From Sphingomonas nostoxanthinifaciens (GTDB lineage Bacteria; Pseudomonadota; Alphaproteobacteria; Sphingomonadales; Sphingomonadaceae): a DNA stretch of 64,000 bases. Location: NCBI RefSeq assembly GCF_019930585.1, contig NZ_CP082839.1:2786001-2850000 (forward strand), read 5' to 3'. How positions within the stretch are numbered: the stretch's first letter is position 1; each line of letters opens with the position of its first letter. The translations under genes were made by a program, and so were the position numbers. The notes beneath the pieces are model-generated. The model searched no databases and was not told the origin of the DNA. It saw nothing but the letters and a program-made list of their open reading frames with translations. Below are positions 30,016 through 39,498 of the stretch, one piece after another.

Positions 30016-30706
30016 CGAGCTCGTCGGCCAACTGCCCATAGCCTTCGATCAGTCGGGCTGGCTCGTGCGACCATGTCCGGGTCATGCGGATCCAGGCGCG
30101 CCGATACCCCGCCAGATCGCGGTTGGAGACGCCGGCATCGGCAGCCGCCAGATAGGCGCTGCGCAGCCGCTCATGCGCGTCCAGTTCGGAACGGCGCAAG
30201 CAGGCACGATCGCAGGTAGGCACGAACCGCTCGTCGCGGGCCAGCGAACGGGTGTGACGCGGTGCCCAGTGCGTAGCCGACGCCGGGCGAACGACTGGCG
30301 CCGGCTCGGTCGTGCGGACCGGATCGGGCGTGACAATCTGCGCCGGCGCGGGTGTCGCCACCGGGCGGCTCGGCGGCGGTGCCGCATGTGCGACGGGGGT
30401 AGCGGCCGCGACCTGGGTCGGCCGAGCCGGCTGGGCATGCGATACGGGCTGGGTCACATAGGCCGCGCCGGCGAGCCCGACCGCTGCGGCGCCGGCCAGC
30501 GACAACAGGATGGTCCGCGCCCATGGTCGCCAGTGGCTGCGCCGCCGCAAGACGGTGTGCATCGCCGGACGGGTGGATCGCTTGGCCGGGGCAGCCACCA
30601 TCGGGCCGATGATCGCCGACATCTCGGTCGCCACCGATCGGGTCAGTGCCGGCATGTCGACCGCGGTGTCGCTGATCGACGAAGCGGCAGACGTTGCCTC
30701 AAGCAT
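29975..30706 (-). CDS. Single-pass membrane protein of unknown function
   Basis: 243 residues. A basic region around residue 50-62 (RRRSHWRPWAR) precedes one transmembrane helix (TILLSLAGAAAVGLAGAAYV), then a Pro/Ala/Thr-rich linker (about 85-135), then a short Cys-containing domain (FVPTCDRACLRRSELDAHE) ending in a helical region. The layout resembles a bitopic protein with a periplasmic tip; the two Cys are spaced like a disulfide. ATG 30706 preferred over 30754. Co-transcribed with the phosphoesterase. No family recognised. Confidence 0.7.
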   Translation of the reverse strand: MLEATSAASSISDTAVDMPALTRSVATEMSAIIGPMVAAPAKRSTRPAMHTVLRRRSHWRPWARTILLSLAGAAAVGLAGAAYVTQPVSHAQPARPTQVAAATPVAHAAPPPSRPVATPAPAQIVTPDPVRTTEPAPVVRPASATHWAPRHTRSLARDERFVPTCDRACLRRSELDAHERLRSAYLAAADAGVSNRDLAGYRRAWIRMTRTWSHEPARLIEGYGQLADELDGVAQEVRSGEPD

Positions 30707-30809
30707 GTGCGCACCCCAGAATAGTGCTGGTATCGCCCTGCGCGACCCCTGCACGAAACCTCACGATCCTCCCCGCAATGTAAAAGCACGAGCCGCGAAA
30801 CGGTTGCAC

Positions 30810-31430
30810 TCAACCTTCGCCGCGCGGCCGCGCGACCACCGTCGCGTCGATTCCCGCCGCGCGCAGCGGCATGGCGAAGCTCCGCTCGATCGCCCGCCGC
30901 GCCGCATCGGTCGCGAGGCGCATCAGCACCGGGTCGCGCGCCTGCCGCACCAGTTCGGCCTGACCGGCGACCTTGTTGGCGGTGTCGAGCTGCGCCGCGG
31001 CATCGGTCAGAGCCATCAGCACCCCGCCCTCGCCATAGGCCTGCGTGCGCAGCAGATCGATCTCGGGCGCGGAGACGCGTAGCGGCGGCAGCGCAACCGT
31101 CAGCGTGTGCGTGGCGGCATCCCACGCCAGATCGCTCTGGCGCATCGCGGCGAGGTCCAGCTCGTAGCGGACCATACCGGGCATGATCAGCGTCTTCTTG
31201 GCCGAGAAACCGAAGCGATGCTGCTCCGAGGTGACGACCGCGACGAAGCGCGCCGCGAACGGCGTCAGCACCGCCTGCTCGCGGACCGCGCGCAGGCTGG
31301 CGGTGGCGACCGTCACGGGATCGGGATTGAGCTCGCGGTGCAACCGCCAGCCCATCGCCGCGACGATGCCGGCGGCGACCGCCACGACCAGCACCAGCGC
31401 GCCAAGGAATTTCGCGACAGGCCGGATCAT
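30810..31430 (-). CDS. DUF4230 membrane-anchored protein
   Basis: 206 residues: N-terminal helix (FLGALVLVVAVAAGIVAAMGW), then a domain with LVTLRA-like repeats (TASLRAVREQAVLTPFAARF), KKTLIMPGMVRYELDLAAM and LPPLRVSAPEIDL, typical of DUF4230. Predicted to face the periplasm. ATG overlaps the stop of the metallo-hydrolase gene (ATGA), so the two are coupled. Function unknown. Confidence 0.85.
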   Translation of the reverse strand: MIRPVAKFLGALVLVVAVAAGIVAAMGWRLHRELNPDPVTVATASLRAVREQAVLTPFAARFVAVVTSEQHRFGFSAKKTLIMPGMVRYELDLAAMRQSDLAWDAATHTLTVALPPLRVSAPEIDLLRTQAYGEGGVLMALTDAAAQLDTANKVAGQAELVRQARDPVLMRLATDAARRAIERSFAMPLRAAGIDATVVARPRGEG

Positions 31431-32290
31431 GCCGCCAGCGCCCAGCTCTCGCCATCGCGCACGACGGCGGCGCGGCCTTCCAACTCGATCAGATGCGCCA
31501 GCACCGACCGCCCCGCCCCACCGATCAGGCGCGGATCGAGGCCCGGATACATGCGCGCGACCATCGACGGTATCGGCTGCGGCGCTTCGCCCAGCATGTC
31601 GAGGATCTGGCGCTCGCGCAGGCGGCGATGCCCGGCGAGGCGGCCGACCAACCGGCGCGGCTGCTCGATCGCCGGCCCATGCGCCGGATAATAGACGCGG
31701 TCGGTGCGCGTGAGCAGCTTGTCGAGGCTGGCCATATAGGCCGCCATGTCGCCATCGGGCGGCGAGACGACGGTGGTCGACCAGCCCATCACATGATCTC
31801 CGCTGAACAATGCGCCGGTCTCCTCCAGCGCGAAGCAGAGGTGGTTGGAGGTATGGCCGGGCGTCGCCACCGCGCGCAGCGTCCAGCCGGGGCCGCTCAC
31901 CGTCTCGCCGTCCGCCAGCACGCGATCGGGCACATACTCCAGGTCGAATGCGGCATCGGCGCGCGGGCCGCCATCCTCCATCGCCAGCGGCGCGCAGCCG
32001 ACGATCGGTGCGCCGGTCGCCGCCTTCAGCGGCCGCGACGCGGGGCTGTGATCGCGATGGGTGTGAGTGCACAGGATCGCGACGATCCGCTCGCCCGCGG
32101 TCTGATCGAGGATCGTCGCCAGATGCTCGGGCAGATCGGGGCCGGGATCGATCACCGCCACCTCGCCGCGCCCGACGACATAGGTCTGCGTGCCCGTATA
32201 GGTGAACGGCGAGGGATTGGGCGCGAGGATGCGCCGCACCAGCGGCTCCATGCTCTCATTGGCGGGGGGGCGCTCGTCCATGCGATCCAT
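31427..32290 (-). CDS. MBL-fold hydrolase (LACTB2/glyoxalase-II-like)
   Basis: 287 residues. ILCTHTHRDHSPAS is the zinc-binding HxHxDH block, VATPGHTSNHLCFAL and FSGDHVMGWST supply further ligands, and YYPAHGPAIEQP is a C-terminal His block; a winged-helix-like tail follows (ERQILDMLGEAPQPIPSMV), as in LACTB2-type enzymes. Ribosome binding site GGAGG lies 5 bp upstream. Substrate unknown; RNA and thioester hydrolysis are both known in relatives. Confidence 0.88.
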   Translation of the reverse strand: MDRMDERPPANESMEPLVRRILAPNPSPFTYTGTQTYVVGRGEVAVIDPGPDLPEHLATILDQTAGERIVAILCTHTHRDHSPASRPLKAATGAPIVGCAPLAMEDGGPRADAAFDLEYVPDRVLADGETVSGPGWTLRAVATPGHTSNHLCFALEETGALFSGDHVMGWSTTVVSPPDGDMAAYMASLDKLLTRTDRVYYPAHGPAIEQPRRLVGRLAGHRRLRERQILDMLGEAPQPIPSMVARMYPGLDPRLIGGAGRSVLAHLIELEGRAAVVRDGESWALAA

Positions 32291-32364
32291 GTGGCCTCCC
32301 GAATGTCCGTTGTGAACCCCCCGCTATTTTGCGATGCAGCATGGACGCAGGCGGGAGAGCAGAA

Positions 32365-32949
32365 TTGACGATCCGATCTCGCTCCATCGTCGCCACCCTG
32401 CTGTGCGGTGCACTGACGGCATGCGGCGGTACGCCGACGACGGTCGGCGGGATGGTCGCCGCCGGCTCGGGCGAGGCGTGCGGCGCGCCCGACGTGACCA
32501 CGCGGCTCATTGCCGCCTACGCGCCCGACACGGCATCGCTGAAGGCGCGGCTGCACGACGGCGGGCACACATTGCGGGCGGACAATGTCGACACGCTGGC
32601 CGGCGGCATCACCTACCAGATCGACGAGGCCCATGTCGTGGCGGCCAAGCCCAAGCGGGTCGACTGCACCGCTATGTTCGCAATCGCCTCGCCCGCTTAC
32701 GGCGTGACCGACCAGCCGAGCGCGCCGATCCGCTACCGCGTCGAAACCGCATCGGGCGAACCGGGCTTTCGCGTCACGCCGCTCGACCCGACCGGCCGCG
32801 CGACGGCGCAGGCCTTCTTCCAGCGGCTGGTGGGCAAGATGGACGACACGCTCGCCATCACCGACGACAAAGCGTCGGCGAACACGCTGGACGCGATCAC
32901 CGCACCGGCGGTGAGCGAAGATGGGTTGGATCAGCAGGGCCGCCGCTGA
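32365..32949 (+). CDS. Small lipoprotein, unknown function
   Basis: About 194 residues. With the TTG at 32365 (GGGAGAG 6 bp upstream) the N-terminus is a clean lipoprotein signal, MTIRSRSIVATLLCGALTAC followed by GG; ATG 32341 in the same frame is an alternative. The mature part has two further Cys (EACGAPD and RVDCTAMF), probably a disulfide. No family recognised. Divergent from the metallo-hydrolase gene. Confidence 0.7.
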   Translation: MTIRSRSIVATLLCGALTACGGTPTTVGGMVAAGSGEACGAPDVTTRLIAAYAPDTASLKARLHDGGHTLRADNVDTLAGGITYQIDEAHVVAAKPKRVDCTAMFAIASPAYGVTDQPSAPIRYRVETASGEPGFRVTPLDPTGRATAQAFFQRLVGKMDDTLAITDDKASANTLDAITAPAVSEDGLDQQGRR

Positions 32950-32967
32950 TCCGCCCCGGATCTCAGA

Positions 32968-33312
32968 TCAGGCAGCGGCGACCTTGACGCCCTGATCCTG
33001 CATCAGCTGGGCCAGTTCGCCGCTCTCGTACATCTCCATCATGATGTCGGAGCCGCCGACGAATTCACCCTTCACATAGAGCTGGGGAATGGTCGGCCAG
33101 TCGGAATATTGCTTGATGCCCTGACGCACCGCCTGATCCTGCAGTACGTCGATGCTGGCATATTCGACGTTCAGATGGTCGAGGATCGCGATCGCACGGC
33201 TGGAAAAACCGCACTGCGGAAAAAGCGGCGAGCCCTTCATGAACAGCAACACGTCGCTGCCCTTCACGGCGGCATCGATACGGGCTTGAGCGTCTTCGGT
33301 CATGGCGATCAT
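32968..33312 (-). CDS. grxD: Monothiol glutaredoxin (Grx4 type)
   Basis: 114 residues. The CGFS active site begins at Cys34, preceded by LFMKGSPLFPQ, with WPTIPQLYVKGEFVGGSDI for glutathione binding. These proteins carry [2Fe-2S] clusters and hand them on, often with BolA. ATG overlaps the bolA stop (ATGA), which supports a Grx-BolA complex. Confidence 0.96.
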   Translation of the reverse strand: MIAMTEDAQARIDAAVKGSDVLLFMKGSPLFPQCGFSSRAIAILDHLNVEYASIDVLQDQAVRQGIKQYSDWPTIPQLYVKGEFVGGSDIMMEMYESGELAQLMQDQGVKVAAA

Positions 33313-33545
33313 CCTTGAGGAATGGCGGTGGTGAGCTGGAGCGCGTGCAGCACGCCGCCCATGCGGCCGCCGAGCGCGTCATAGACGCGCCGTTGCTGGA
33401 TCACGCGGCTCTGCCCGCGGAACGTCTCGGAGACGACGCGTGCGGCATAATGGTCGCCATCGCCGGCAAGATCGGTGATCTCGACCTCGGCATCGGGGAT
33501 GGCGGTGCGGATCATCTCCGCAATATCGTCGGCGGCCATCGGCAT
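33309..33545 (-). CDS. BolA family protein
   Basis: 78 residues: ADDIAEMIRTAIPDAEVEITDLAGDGDH, then YAARVVSETFRGQSRVIQQR and the C-terminal LHALQLTTAIP, the BolA/IbaG pattern. Partner of the monothiol glutaredoxin encoded immediately after it; together they act in iron-sulfur cluster handling or iron sensing. Starts 3 bp after the DUF1476 gene ends. Confidence 0.94.
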   Translation of the reverse strand: MPMAADDIAEMIRTAIPDAEVEITDLAGDGDHYAARVVSETFRGQSRVIQQRRVYDALGGRMGGVLHALQLTTAIPQG

Positions 33546-33548
33546 CGG

Positions 33549-33866
33549 TTATTCGATCAACTGACGACGCGCCTCGACGGTCGCGTCGTGGAGCGCGGTG
33601 CGGATGCTCGCCTCGTTCGTGTCGACGTTGGCCGAGACGAGATCGCCGAGCAGCTTGCGTACGACATCTTCGTCGCCCGCTTCCTCGAAATCGGCCTGGA
33701 CCACCGCCTTGGCGTAGGCGTCGGCCTCTTCGGGCGTCAGGCCCATCAGCTTCGCAGCCCACGCACCGACCAGCCGGTTGCGGCGGGCGGTGATGCGGAA
33801 CGCCATCTCCTCGTCCCGCGCGAATTTGCGCTCGAAGGCGGCTTCGCGTTCGTCGAAGGCGGTCAT
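33549..33866 (-). CDS. DUF1476 protein, F1-ATPase zeta-type inhibitor
   Basis: 105 residues, standard length. TAFDEREAAFERKFARDEE, FRITARRNRLVGAWAAKLMGL and EEAGDEDVVRKLLGDL match the alphaproteobacterial zeta subunit, which blocks ATP hydrolysis by the F1 motor in Paracoccus. Inhibitory potency differs between species, so activity here is assumed, not shown. ATG 33866 or 33872 are both possible after AGGAG. First gene before bolA and grxD. Confidence 0.92.
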   Translation of the reverse strand: MTAFDEREAAFERKFARDEEMAFRITARRNRLVGAWAAKLMGLTPEEADAYAKAVVQADFEEAGDEDVVRKLLGDLVSANVDTNEASIRTALHDATVEARRQLIE

Positions 33867-33964
33867 TCCCATTCGGCTCCTTTGGTCTGGTGCGAAGATA
33901 GGGTTGGGGGCGTAACGGCGCAACCGCCCGACGGAATGGACGGCGGACGCTTGGCGGCTACCGC

Positions 33965-34058
33965 GTCACCCCGGACCCGTTCCGGGGTCCACCGGGAGGC
34001 ACGAGCCGAACGCGGCGGACCAGACGCGCCGTGGACCCCGGAACGAGCCCGGGGTGAC
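33965..34058. repeat. Inverted pair of GC-rich palindromic repeats
   Basis: A 28-bp arm at 33965-33992 returns in inverted form at 34031-34058 with 26 of 28 matches. Each arm is itself palindromic (CCCCGGA...TCCGGGG). This is the layout of a REP pair between leuD and the DUF1476 gene; such GTCACCCCGGA units are common in alphaproteobacteria. Confidence 0.85.
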
Positions 34059-34067
34059 GGGACGCGC

Positions 34068-34649
34068 CTAAAGCCAGGGCCGCTCCGCCGCCATCCGCGT
34101 CTCGAAGCCGGCAATTTCATTCCCAAGCGCCAGCGTCAGGCCGATCTCGTCCTGGCCCTTCATCAGGCAGTCGCGGCGGAACGGGTCCATCTGGAATGCG
34201 AAGCGATCCTGGAACGGCGTCGTCACCGTCTGCGTCTCGAGATCGACCGTGATCGGGTCGGTCTTCGCCACGTCCAGCAGGCGATCGACCGCCTCCTGCG
34301 GCAGCACGATCGTGGCGATGCCGTTCTTGAAGGCGTTGCCCGAGAAGATGTCGGAGAAGGATGGCGCGATCACCGCCTTCACCCCCATGTCGATCAGCGC
34401 CCACGCGGCATGTTCGCGGCTGGAACCGCAGCCGAAATTGTCACCAGCGATCAGCACCGGCGCACCGGCATAGGCGGGATCGTCGAAGACGTTGCCGGGT
34501 TCGGCACGGATCGTCTCGAACGCGCCCCGGCCGAGGCCGGAGCGGCTGATCGTCTTCAGCCAGTGCGCCGGGATGATGACGTCCGTATCGACATTCTTGC
34601 GGCCGAGCGGATAGGCGCCGCCCTCGACGCGGGTCAGCGGCTCGCTCAT
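34068..34649 (-). CDS. leuD: 3-isopropylmalate dehydratase small subunit
   Basis: 193 residues; with LeuC isomerises 2- to 3-isopropylmalate in leucine synthesis. [34 protein letters not shown] and [17 protein letters not shown] are the family blocks. ATG overlaps the leuC stop (ATGA). Confidence 0.97.
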   Translation of the reverse strand: MSEPLTRVEGGAYPLGRKNVDTDVIIPAHWLKTISRSGLGRGAFETIRAEPGNVFDDPAYAGAPVLIAGDNFGCGSSREHAAWALIDMGVKAVIAPSFSDIFSGNAFKNGIATIVLPQEAVDRLLDVAKTDPITVDLETQTVTTPFQDRFAFQMDPFRRDCLMKGQDEIGLTLALGNEIAGFETRMAAERPWL

Positions 34650-36079
34650 GCCATCAACTCGCGCACGTCGGTGAGGCGGCCGGTGACGGCCGCCGCCGCC
34701 GCCATCGCCGGCGACAGCAAATGGGTGCGCGATCCCGGCCCCTGCCGCCCGACGAAGTTACGGTTCGAGGTGGATGCGCAGCGCTCGCCCGGCGGCACCT
34801 TGTCGGGGTTCATCGCGAGGCACATCGAGCAGCCGGGCTCGCGCCACTCGAAGCCCGCTTCGGTGAAGATGCGGTCGAGCCCCTCTTCCTCCGCCTGGCG
34901 CTTGACCAGTCCCGAGCCGGGCACGACCAGAGCCTGCCGGATGTTGCCCGCCACGTGACGCCCCTTGGCGACGGCGGCGGCGGCGCGCAGATCCTCGATC
35001 CGGCTGTTGGTGCACGAACCGATGAAGATGTTCTCGACGCCGACGTCCTGCAGCCGCGTGCCGGGTTCGAGGCCCATATAAGCGAGCGACTTGCGTGCCG
35101 CCTCCTGCTTGGCGGGATCGGCGAAGCTCATCGGATCGGGCACGGCATCGGTGATCGACACGACATCCTCGGGGCTCGTGCCCCAGGTAAGGCTCGGCGC
35201 GATATCGGCGGCGTCCAGCAGCACGACCTTGTCGTAGACCGCGCCGGGGTCGGTCGCGAGCGTGCGCCACCATGCGACCGCCTCGTCCCACGCCGCGCCG
35301 GTCGGCGCCATCGGGCGGCCCTTCAGATAAGCGAAGGTCGTCTCGTCGGGCGCGATCAGGCCGGAGCGCGCGCCATGCTCGATCGCCATGTTGGAAACGG
35401 TCAGCCGCCCCTCGACCGACATCGCGCGGATCACCGAGCCGGTATATTCGGCGACATACCCGGTGCCCCCCGCCGCGCCGACCTTGCCGACGATCGCGAG
35501 GATCACATCCTTGGGCGTAACGCCGAAGCCGAGCGTGCCCTCGACGCGGATCTCCATCGCCTTCGACTGCTTCAGCAGCAGGGTCTGCGTCGCGAGCACA
35601 TGCTCGACCTCGCTCGTGCCGATGCCGAAAGCGAGCGCACCCATGCCGCCATGCGCCGCCGTATGGCTGTCGCCGCAGACGAGCGTGGTGCCGGGCAGCG
35701 AGAAGCCCTGCTCCGGCCCGACGACGTGGACGATGCCCTGCTCGGGCGCGATCTCGTCGAACATGCGGATGCCGAATTCGGGCGCGTTGCGGCGCAGCGC
35801 CGCCAGCTGGGTCGCGCTTTCGGCATCGAGGATCGGCAGGCGATGGCCCGCGGCATCGACCCGCGGCGTCGTCGGCAGATTATGATCGGGCACCGCAAGC
35901 GTAAGGTCGGGCCGGCGCACCGGCCGACCGGCGACGCGAAGCCCCTCGAACGCCTGCGGGCTCGTCACTTCGTGGACGAGGTGGCGGTCGATATAGATGA
36001 GGCAGGTGCCGTCATCGCGGCGCGAGACGACGTGGGCGTCCCAGATCTTCTGGTACAAGGTGCGAGGATTGGTCGACAT
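34646..36079 (-). CDS. leuC: 3-isopropylmalate dehydratase large subunit
   Basis: 477 residues of the aconitase family with a [4Fe-4S] cluster. [35 protein letters not shown] and [12 protein letters not shown] provide the three cluster Cys. ATG 36079 ([18 protein letters not shown]) is the family start; a Met four codons upstream is less likely. It begins 41 bp after the sulfotransferase gene and may share its transcript. Confidence 0.97.
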   Translation of the reverse strand: MSTNPRTLYQKIWDAHVVSRRDDGTCLIYIDRHLVHEVTSPQAFEGLRVAGRPVRRPDLTLAVPDHNLPTTPRVDAAGHRLPILDAESATQLAALRRNAPEFGIRMFDEIAPEQGIVHVVGPEQGFSLPGTTLVCGDSHTAAHGGMGALAFGIGTSEVEHVLATQTLLLKQSKAMEIRVEGTLGFGVTPKDVILAIVGKVGAAGGTGYVAEYTGSVIRAMSVEGRLTVSNMAIEHGARSGLIAPDETTFAYLKGRPMAPTGAAWDEAVAWWRTLATDPGAVYDKVVLLDAADIAPSLTWGTSPEDVVSITDAVPDPMSFADPAKQEAARKSLAYMGLEPGTRLQDVGVENIFIGSCTNSRIEDLRAAAAVAKGRHVAGNIRQALVVPGSGLVKRQAEEEGLDRIFTEAGFEWREPGCSMCLAMNPDKVPPGERCASTSNRNFVGRQGPGSRTHLLSPAMAAAAAVTGRLTDVRELMA

Positions 36080-36120
36080 GATGCCGGCCACATAGGACCG
36101 GCCGAGGCGATGCGCCAGCG

Positions 36121-36891
36121 TCAGCCGCGCGCGGCGCGGGCTCCCGCGATCAGCGCCACGTCGGCAGCATAGAGACGACGGACCCGTTCCGCCTGCGCGG
36201 GCGTCAGCGCATGATCCGGCCGCGCGAGCCGGTTCAGGTGGCCGACCGGCCCGATCGAACAGCCGGGCACCAGCCGCTCGATCTCCGCCAGCTCCGAGAA
36301 ATCGAGCAGGCGGTCGACCGCGACCGCGCCGTGGCGATCGGTGACGTACCAGCTTTGCGGGCGGAAGACGTGGTCGACATCATAGACCGACCGGGCCGCC
36401 TCGACATGGTCGAGCGCGTCGTCGACCCCGCCGAACCGGCTGTAGATCCGGAAGAATCCCGGCGTGATCCGGTTGTCGGGATGGCCGCCCTGGCGCGCAT
36501 AATGATAGGCCGAGGCGAAGCGCTCGACTGGATCGCGCAGGATCGCGAAGCTCGGCAGGCGCGCCAGATCGGGCGCCGCCCGACGGTAATAACGGATCGA
36601 GGCATGCTTGACCTGCATGCCGTAGAGCGCGTGGCTGACCGATTGCCCGGCATTCTTGGGGATGTGGATGAACAGCGCGCCCGCATGGCGCAGCGCTACC
36701 AGCCGCCGGCGCCGCTTGGCCCCGGCCGGCAGCGTGATGTTCAGATCGCACGCGCGTTCGTAAATGTCGCTGATCAACCGAAGCCCGAGCATGCGCGCGA
36801 CGGCATAGCGCACGCGCTCGCCCGGCAGTCCGGCAAAGGCATCCGGCACCTCGGCCGCGAGGCGATCCACCGCGGCGGAGGGAGATGTCAT
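36121..36891 (-). CDS. Sulfotransferase family 2 protein
   Basis: 256 residues. [17 protein letters not shown] is the 5'-phosphosulfate loop for PAPS and [19 protein letters not shown] the 3'-phosphate block; together they mark a sulfotransferase of the carbohydrate type (Sulfotransfer_2). No signal or membrane helix, so cytosolic; the acceptor is unknown. ATG overlaps the stop of the serine hydrolase gene (ATGA), pointing to a joint task, perhaps modification of a cell-surface or secreted molecule. No sulfate activation genes are in the window. Confidence 0.88.
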   Translation of the reverse strand: MTSPSAAVDRLAAEVPDAFAGLPGERVRYAVARMLGLRLISDIYERACDLNITLPAGAKRRRRLVALRHAGALFIHIPKNAGQSVSHALYGMQVKHASIRYYRRAAPDLARLPSFAILRDPVERFASAYHYARQGGHPDNRITPGFFRIYSRFGGVDDALDHVEAARSVYDVDHVFRPQSWYVTDRHGAVAVDRLLDFSELAEIERLVPGCSIGPVGHLNRLARPDHALTPAQAERVRRLYAADVALIAGARAARG

Positions 36892-38168
36892 GGCCGGCCG
36901 ACCTCGACCCAATCATGGAAGGGCCGTCCGTAAAACTGGTCTAGCAGCTCGATGGGAAATCCGGTGGGCTTCACCGACGAGGAGTTCCACAGCATCGCCA
37001 CGCCGAAGCGGCTGACCGGATCGAACATCATCTCCGATCGGGTGCCACGAACCGCACCGCGATGCCAGACCAAATGGTGCCCGGCATAATCGGCGGTGCG
37101 GAAAGCGAGGCCGTAGGCATTGTTGCTCAACGCCAGATCATAAGGCGGCAGGCCGTGGCGCGGCGTGAGTACGCGCGGCACGTGCAATTCCCACAACAGG
37201 CCCGGTGGCAGCAGATTGGGCGCGCCCCCCATCTGCGCGCGCATCCAGATGCCCAGATCGACGATCGAGCTGTTAACGCCGCCCGCCGATGCCACGCGAT
37301 AATAAGCATCCTGCACCGGGATTTCGTGCCGGCCGAGATGCGGGCGCGCCCAGCTCGCGGCGTTGACCAGCCCCTCGCGCGTGGTGCTGGCGCTGGTCAT
37401 GCCGAGCGGACCGAAGATCAGCTTGCGCGCCGCCTGATCGTAGGAAAGGCCGCTCGCTTTCTCCACCGCCTCGCGCGCCACGTCGAAGCCGACATTCTGA
37501 TAGGCCCAGCAGGTGCCGGGCGGGCACATCGGAAAGAGGCCGCCATACATCGAGCGGATCGCGGCGGGATCCTCGTTCGCCTCGAGCCGGTCGTCATAGG
37601 CATTCTTCACCACCCCCAGCCGGTGCGACAGCGCATCGGCGAGCGTCGCGACGTTCTGATTGTCCTTGGGCAGCTTGAGCGAGGGCGACCATTTCGAGAT
37701 CGGATCGTCCAGCTTCAGCCTGCCCTGTGCATCGAGCACCGCCTCCATCGTCGCGGCGACGCCCTTCGAGACCGAGGCCCAGCGCCACACCGTCTGCGGC
37801 GTGGCCTTCTCGCCCGATCCGGCGCGCGTCTCGCCATAGGTCTTGATGAAGGCGAGCTGGCCGTCCTCGATCACGGCGATGCCGAGGCCGACCATGTCCT
37901 TGCGCGCGGCGATGGCGCGCAGTCGCGCATCGACGCGTTCGTAATCGAGACGGTAGCGGCGCGGGCTGAGCGGTCCGGCGCCGAGATGGCGCTCGGCGCG
38001 CGCAGCGACGCGGATGCCCTGCCGCACCGGCGCATCGGCCACCCAGTGGCGCGCGATCATCCCGATCTCCGCCACCAGGATGATCAGCAGCACCACCGCC
38101 AGACCGCGGATCATCCGGGAATCACGCCAGAAAGGCTGGTTTGGGTCGGGTTTGGGCGGCATGCTCAC
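36888..38168 (-). CDS. Membrane-anchored serine hydrolase, beta-lactamase/class C PBP fold
   Basis: 426 residues. One N-terminal helix (MIRGLAVVLLIILVAEIGMI) anchors a periplasmic domain with ASVSK (SxxK nucleophile), AYQNVGFD (YxN) and WHRGAVRG (HxG), the triad of class C penicillin-binding/beta-lactamase-like enzymes (EstB, LACTB, D-Ala carboxypeptidase). Substrate not predictable. Coupled to the sulfotransferase by a 4-bp overlap. Two Met codons (38168, 38162) are possible. Confidence 0.9.
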   Translation of the reverse strand: MSMPPKPDPNQPFWRDSRMIRGLAVVLLIILVAEIGMIARHWVADAPVRQGIRVAARAERHLGAGPLSPRRYRLDYERVDARLRAIAARKDMVGLGIAVIEDGQLAFIKTYGETRAGSGEKATPQTVWRWASVSKGVAATMEAVLDAQGRLKLDDPISKWSPSLKLPKDNQNVATLADALSHRLGVVKNAYDDRLEANEDPAAIRSMYGGLFPMCPPGTCWAYQNVGFDVAREAVEKASGLSYDQAARKLIFGPLGMTSASTTREGLVNAASWARPHLGRHEIPVQDAYYRVASAGGVNSSIVDLGIWMRAQMGGAPNLLPPGLLWELHVPRVLTPRHGLPPYDLALSNNAYGLAFRTADYAGHHLVWHRGAVRGTRSEMMFDPVSRFGVAMLWNSSSVKPTGFPIELLDQFYGRPFHDWVEVGRP

Positions 38169-38344
38169 GGTGCGATCGGCTTGTGATCGGGCCGTTCGCG
38201 AACGTCAACGGCAGGCCGCGCACGGTTCGCCGCGTGCCGGCTGCGACGAACCGAGCGGCGGGTCATACATCTGTAATGGCGCTGACCCTGATTACGGGCA
38301 CGCAGGGTGGTGCGGGAACGACTCGAACGCACGGGAGACTCCAG

Positions 38345-38716
38345 ATGTCCGACGACACGATCGCGCATGACGAGACGAACGAACTGATCGCCTCCAACAA
38401 AGTGGAAGGAACCACGGTCTACGACCGCGACGGCGAAAAGCTGGGCACGATCCACAACTTCATGGTCGACAAGCGCACCGGGCAGGTCGACTATGCCGTA
38501 TTGTCGTTCGGTGGCCTGTTCGGCCTCGGCAGCGACTATTATCCCCTGCCGTGGGACATGCTGGACTATGACGAGGCCCTGGGCGGTTACGTCGTCGATC
38601 TCGACCAGGAGACGCTGGAACAGGCGCCGCGCTATGCCGCATCCGACGAGCCCAGCTACGATCGCGCCTATGGCGAGCGCGTCCACGGCTATTACGGGAT
38701 CGAATATCCCGCCTGA
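38345..38716 (+). CDS. PRC-barrel domain protein
   Basis: 123 residues. After a short polar N-terminus comes the PRC barrel: NKVEGTTVYDRDGEKLGTI, HNFMVDKRTGQVDYAVLSFGG, then YYPLPWDMLDYDE. These small soluble proteins are often stress-induced and may bind to other proteins; the role is unknown. The tail is Tyr-rich (YDRAYGERVHGYYGIEYPA). ATG 38345 has no strong ribosome site. The following secreted gene begins 3 bp after its stop. Confidence 0.9.
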   Translation: MSDDTIAHDETNELIASNKVEGTTVYDRDGEKLGTIHNFMVDKRTGQVDYAVLSFGGLFGLGSDYYPLPWDMLDYDEALGGYVVDLDQETLEQAPRYAASDEPSYDRAYGERVHGYYGIEYPA

Positions 38717-38719
38717 CGA

Positions 38720-39365
38720 ATGTCCGGGGGCGGCCGGGCGCCGCTCCCGCTTCGCCGGTATCGGGCTATCGATCCTGCTGTTCGGTGCCGCCGCGCCTGA
38801 TGCAACGGTGACGGCCATCAAGCCGATCGGGCTGCACGATGGCGTGAACGTCGTGCCGGCGTTCCTCCCCGACGGTGCTCCGGCGACGATCGTGCAGGCG
38901 TGGCGCGCCAACGGCAATGCGCATGGGCATCATGACTGGCTGGTGCTGGCCGCCACCGCCGAAGGCCATGGCGCGGGCGAGGTGACGCTGGTCGATCCCG
39001 AGGGCGACCGGCGCGGCGGCGTGATCTCCGACGCGCCGTTCGACGGCGAGCGCGTGCTGGATGCGGTGCGGTTCGCGCACGGGCAGGCAAATGGCCGCCC
39101 CGCCAGCCTGATGGTCGAGAGCCGCCTCGACGACCCGCCCAGCCACATCCCCGCCGATCATGCCACCGCCACGATCCGCATCTTCCGGCTGGAGGCGACC
39201 GGCGGCGCACCCGGCGAGTCACCGCTCGAATTTCGGCTGATCGCGACCCGCCGCACCGGCAAGCGCTACTGCAATGCGGATCTCGCCATGGCACAGACGC
39301 TGAGCCTGCCATTGCCGACCACCTATGGCGGCCCCAACCGGATCGACGGCTGCTTCCCCGGCTGA
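38720..39365 (+). CDS. Exported protein with an apparent frameshift in a G5 run
   Basis: The long frame ending at 39365 has no ATG before its hydrophobic N-terminus. ATG 38720, just after the PRC-barrel stop, is in another frame and stops at 38800. Removing one G from the run GGGGG at 38726-38730 joins the two and gives a textbook signal peptide (MSGAAGRRSRFAGIGLSILL, then FGAAAPDA). Without correction the only start is GTG 38808, which loses the signal. The mature part (about 185 residues) has two Cys (RYCNAD and DGCFPG) and no family I know. A sequencing error, phase variation or a recent mutation would all explain it. Confidence 0.65.
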
Positions 39366-39498
39366 GCGTGGGCTATCGCCACCGGGCGATCGCGCCTATG
39401 ATCGAAACGCACGCGAAACGGGGCGTCGGCGCCCTCTGGGCGTCCGATGCGCGTGCCGGGCCAGCGCCCGCCCCGTCCAGCCCTTGGGGGAGCCGGCC

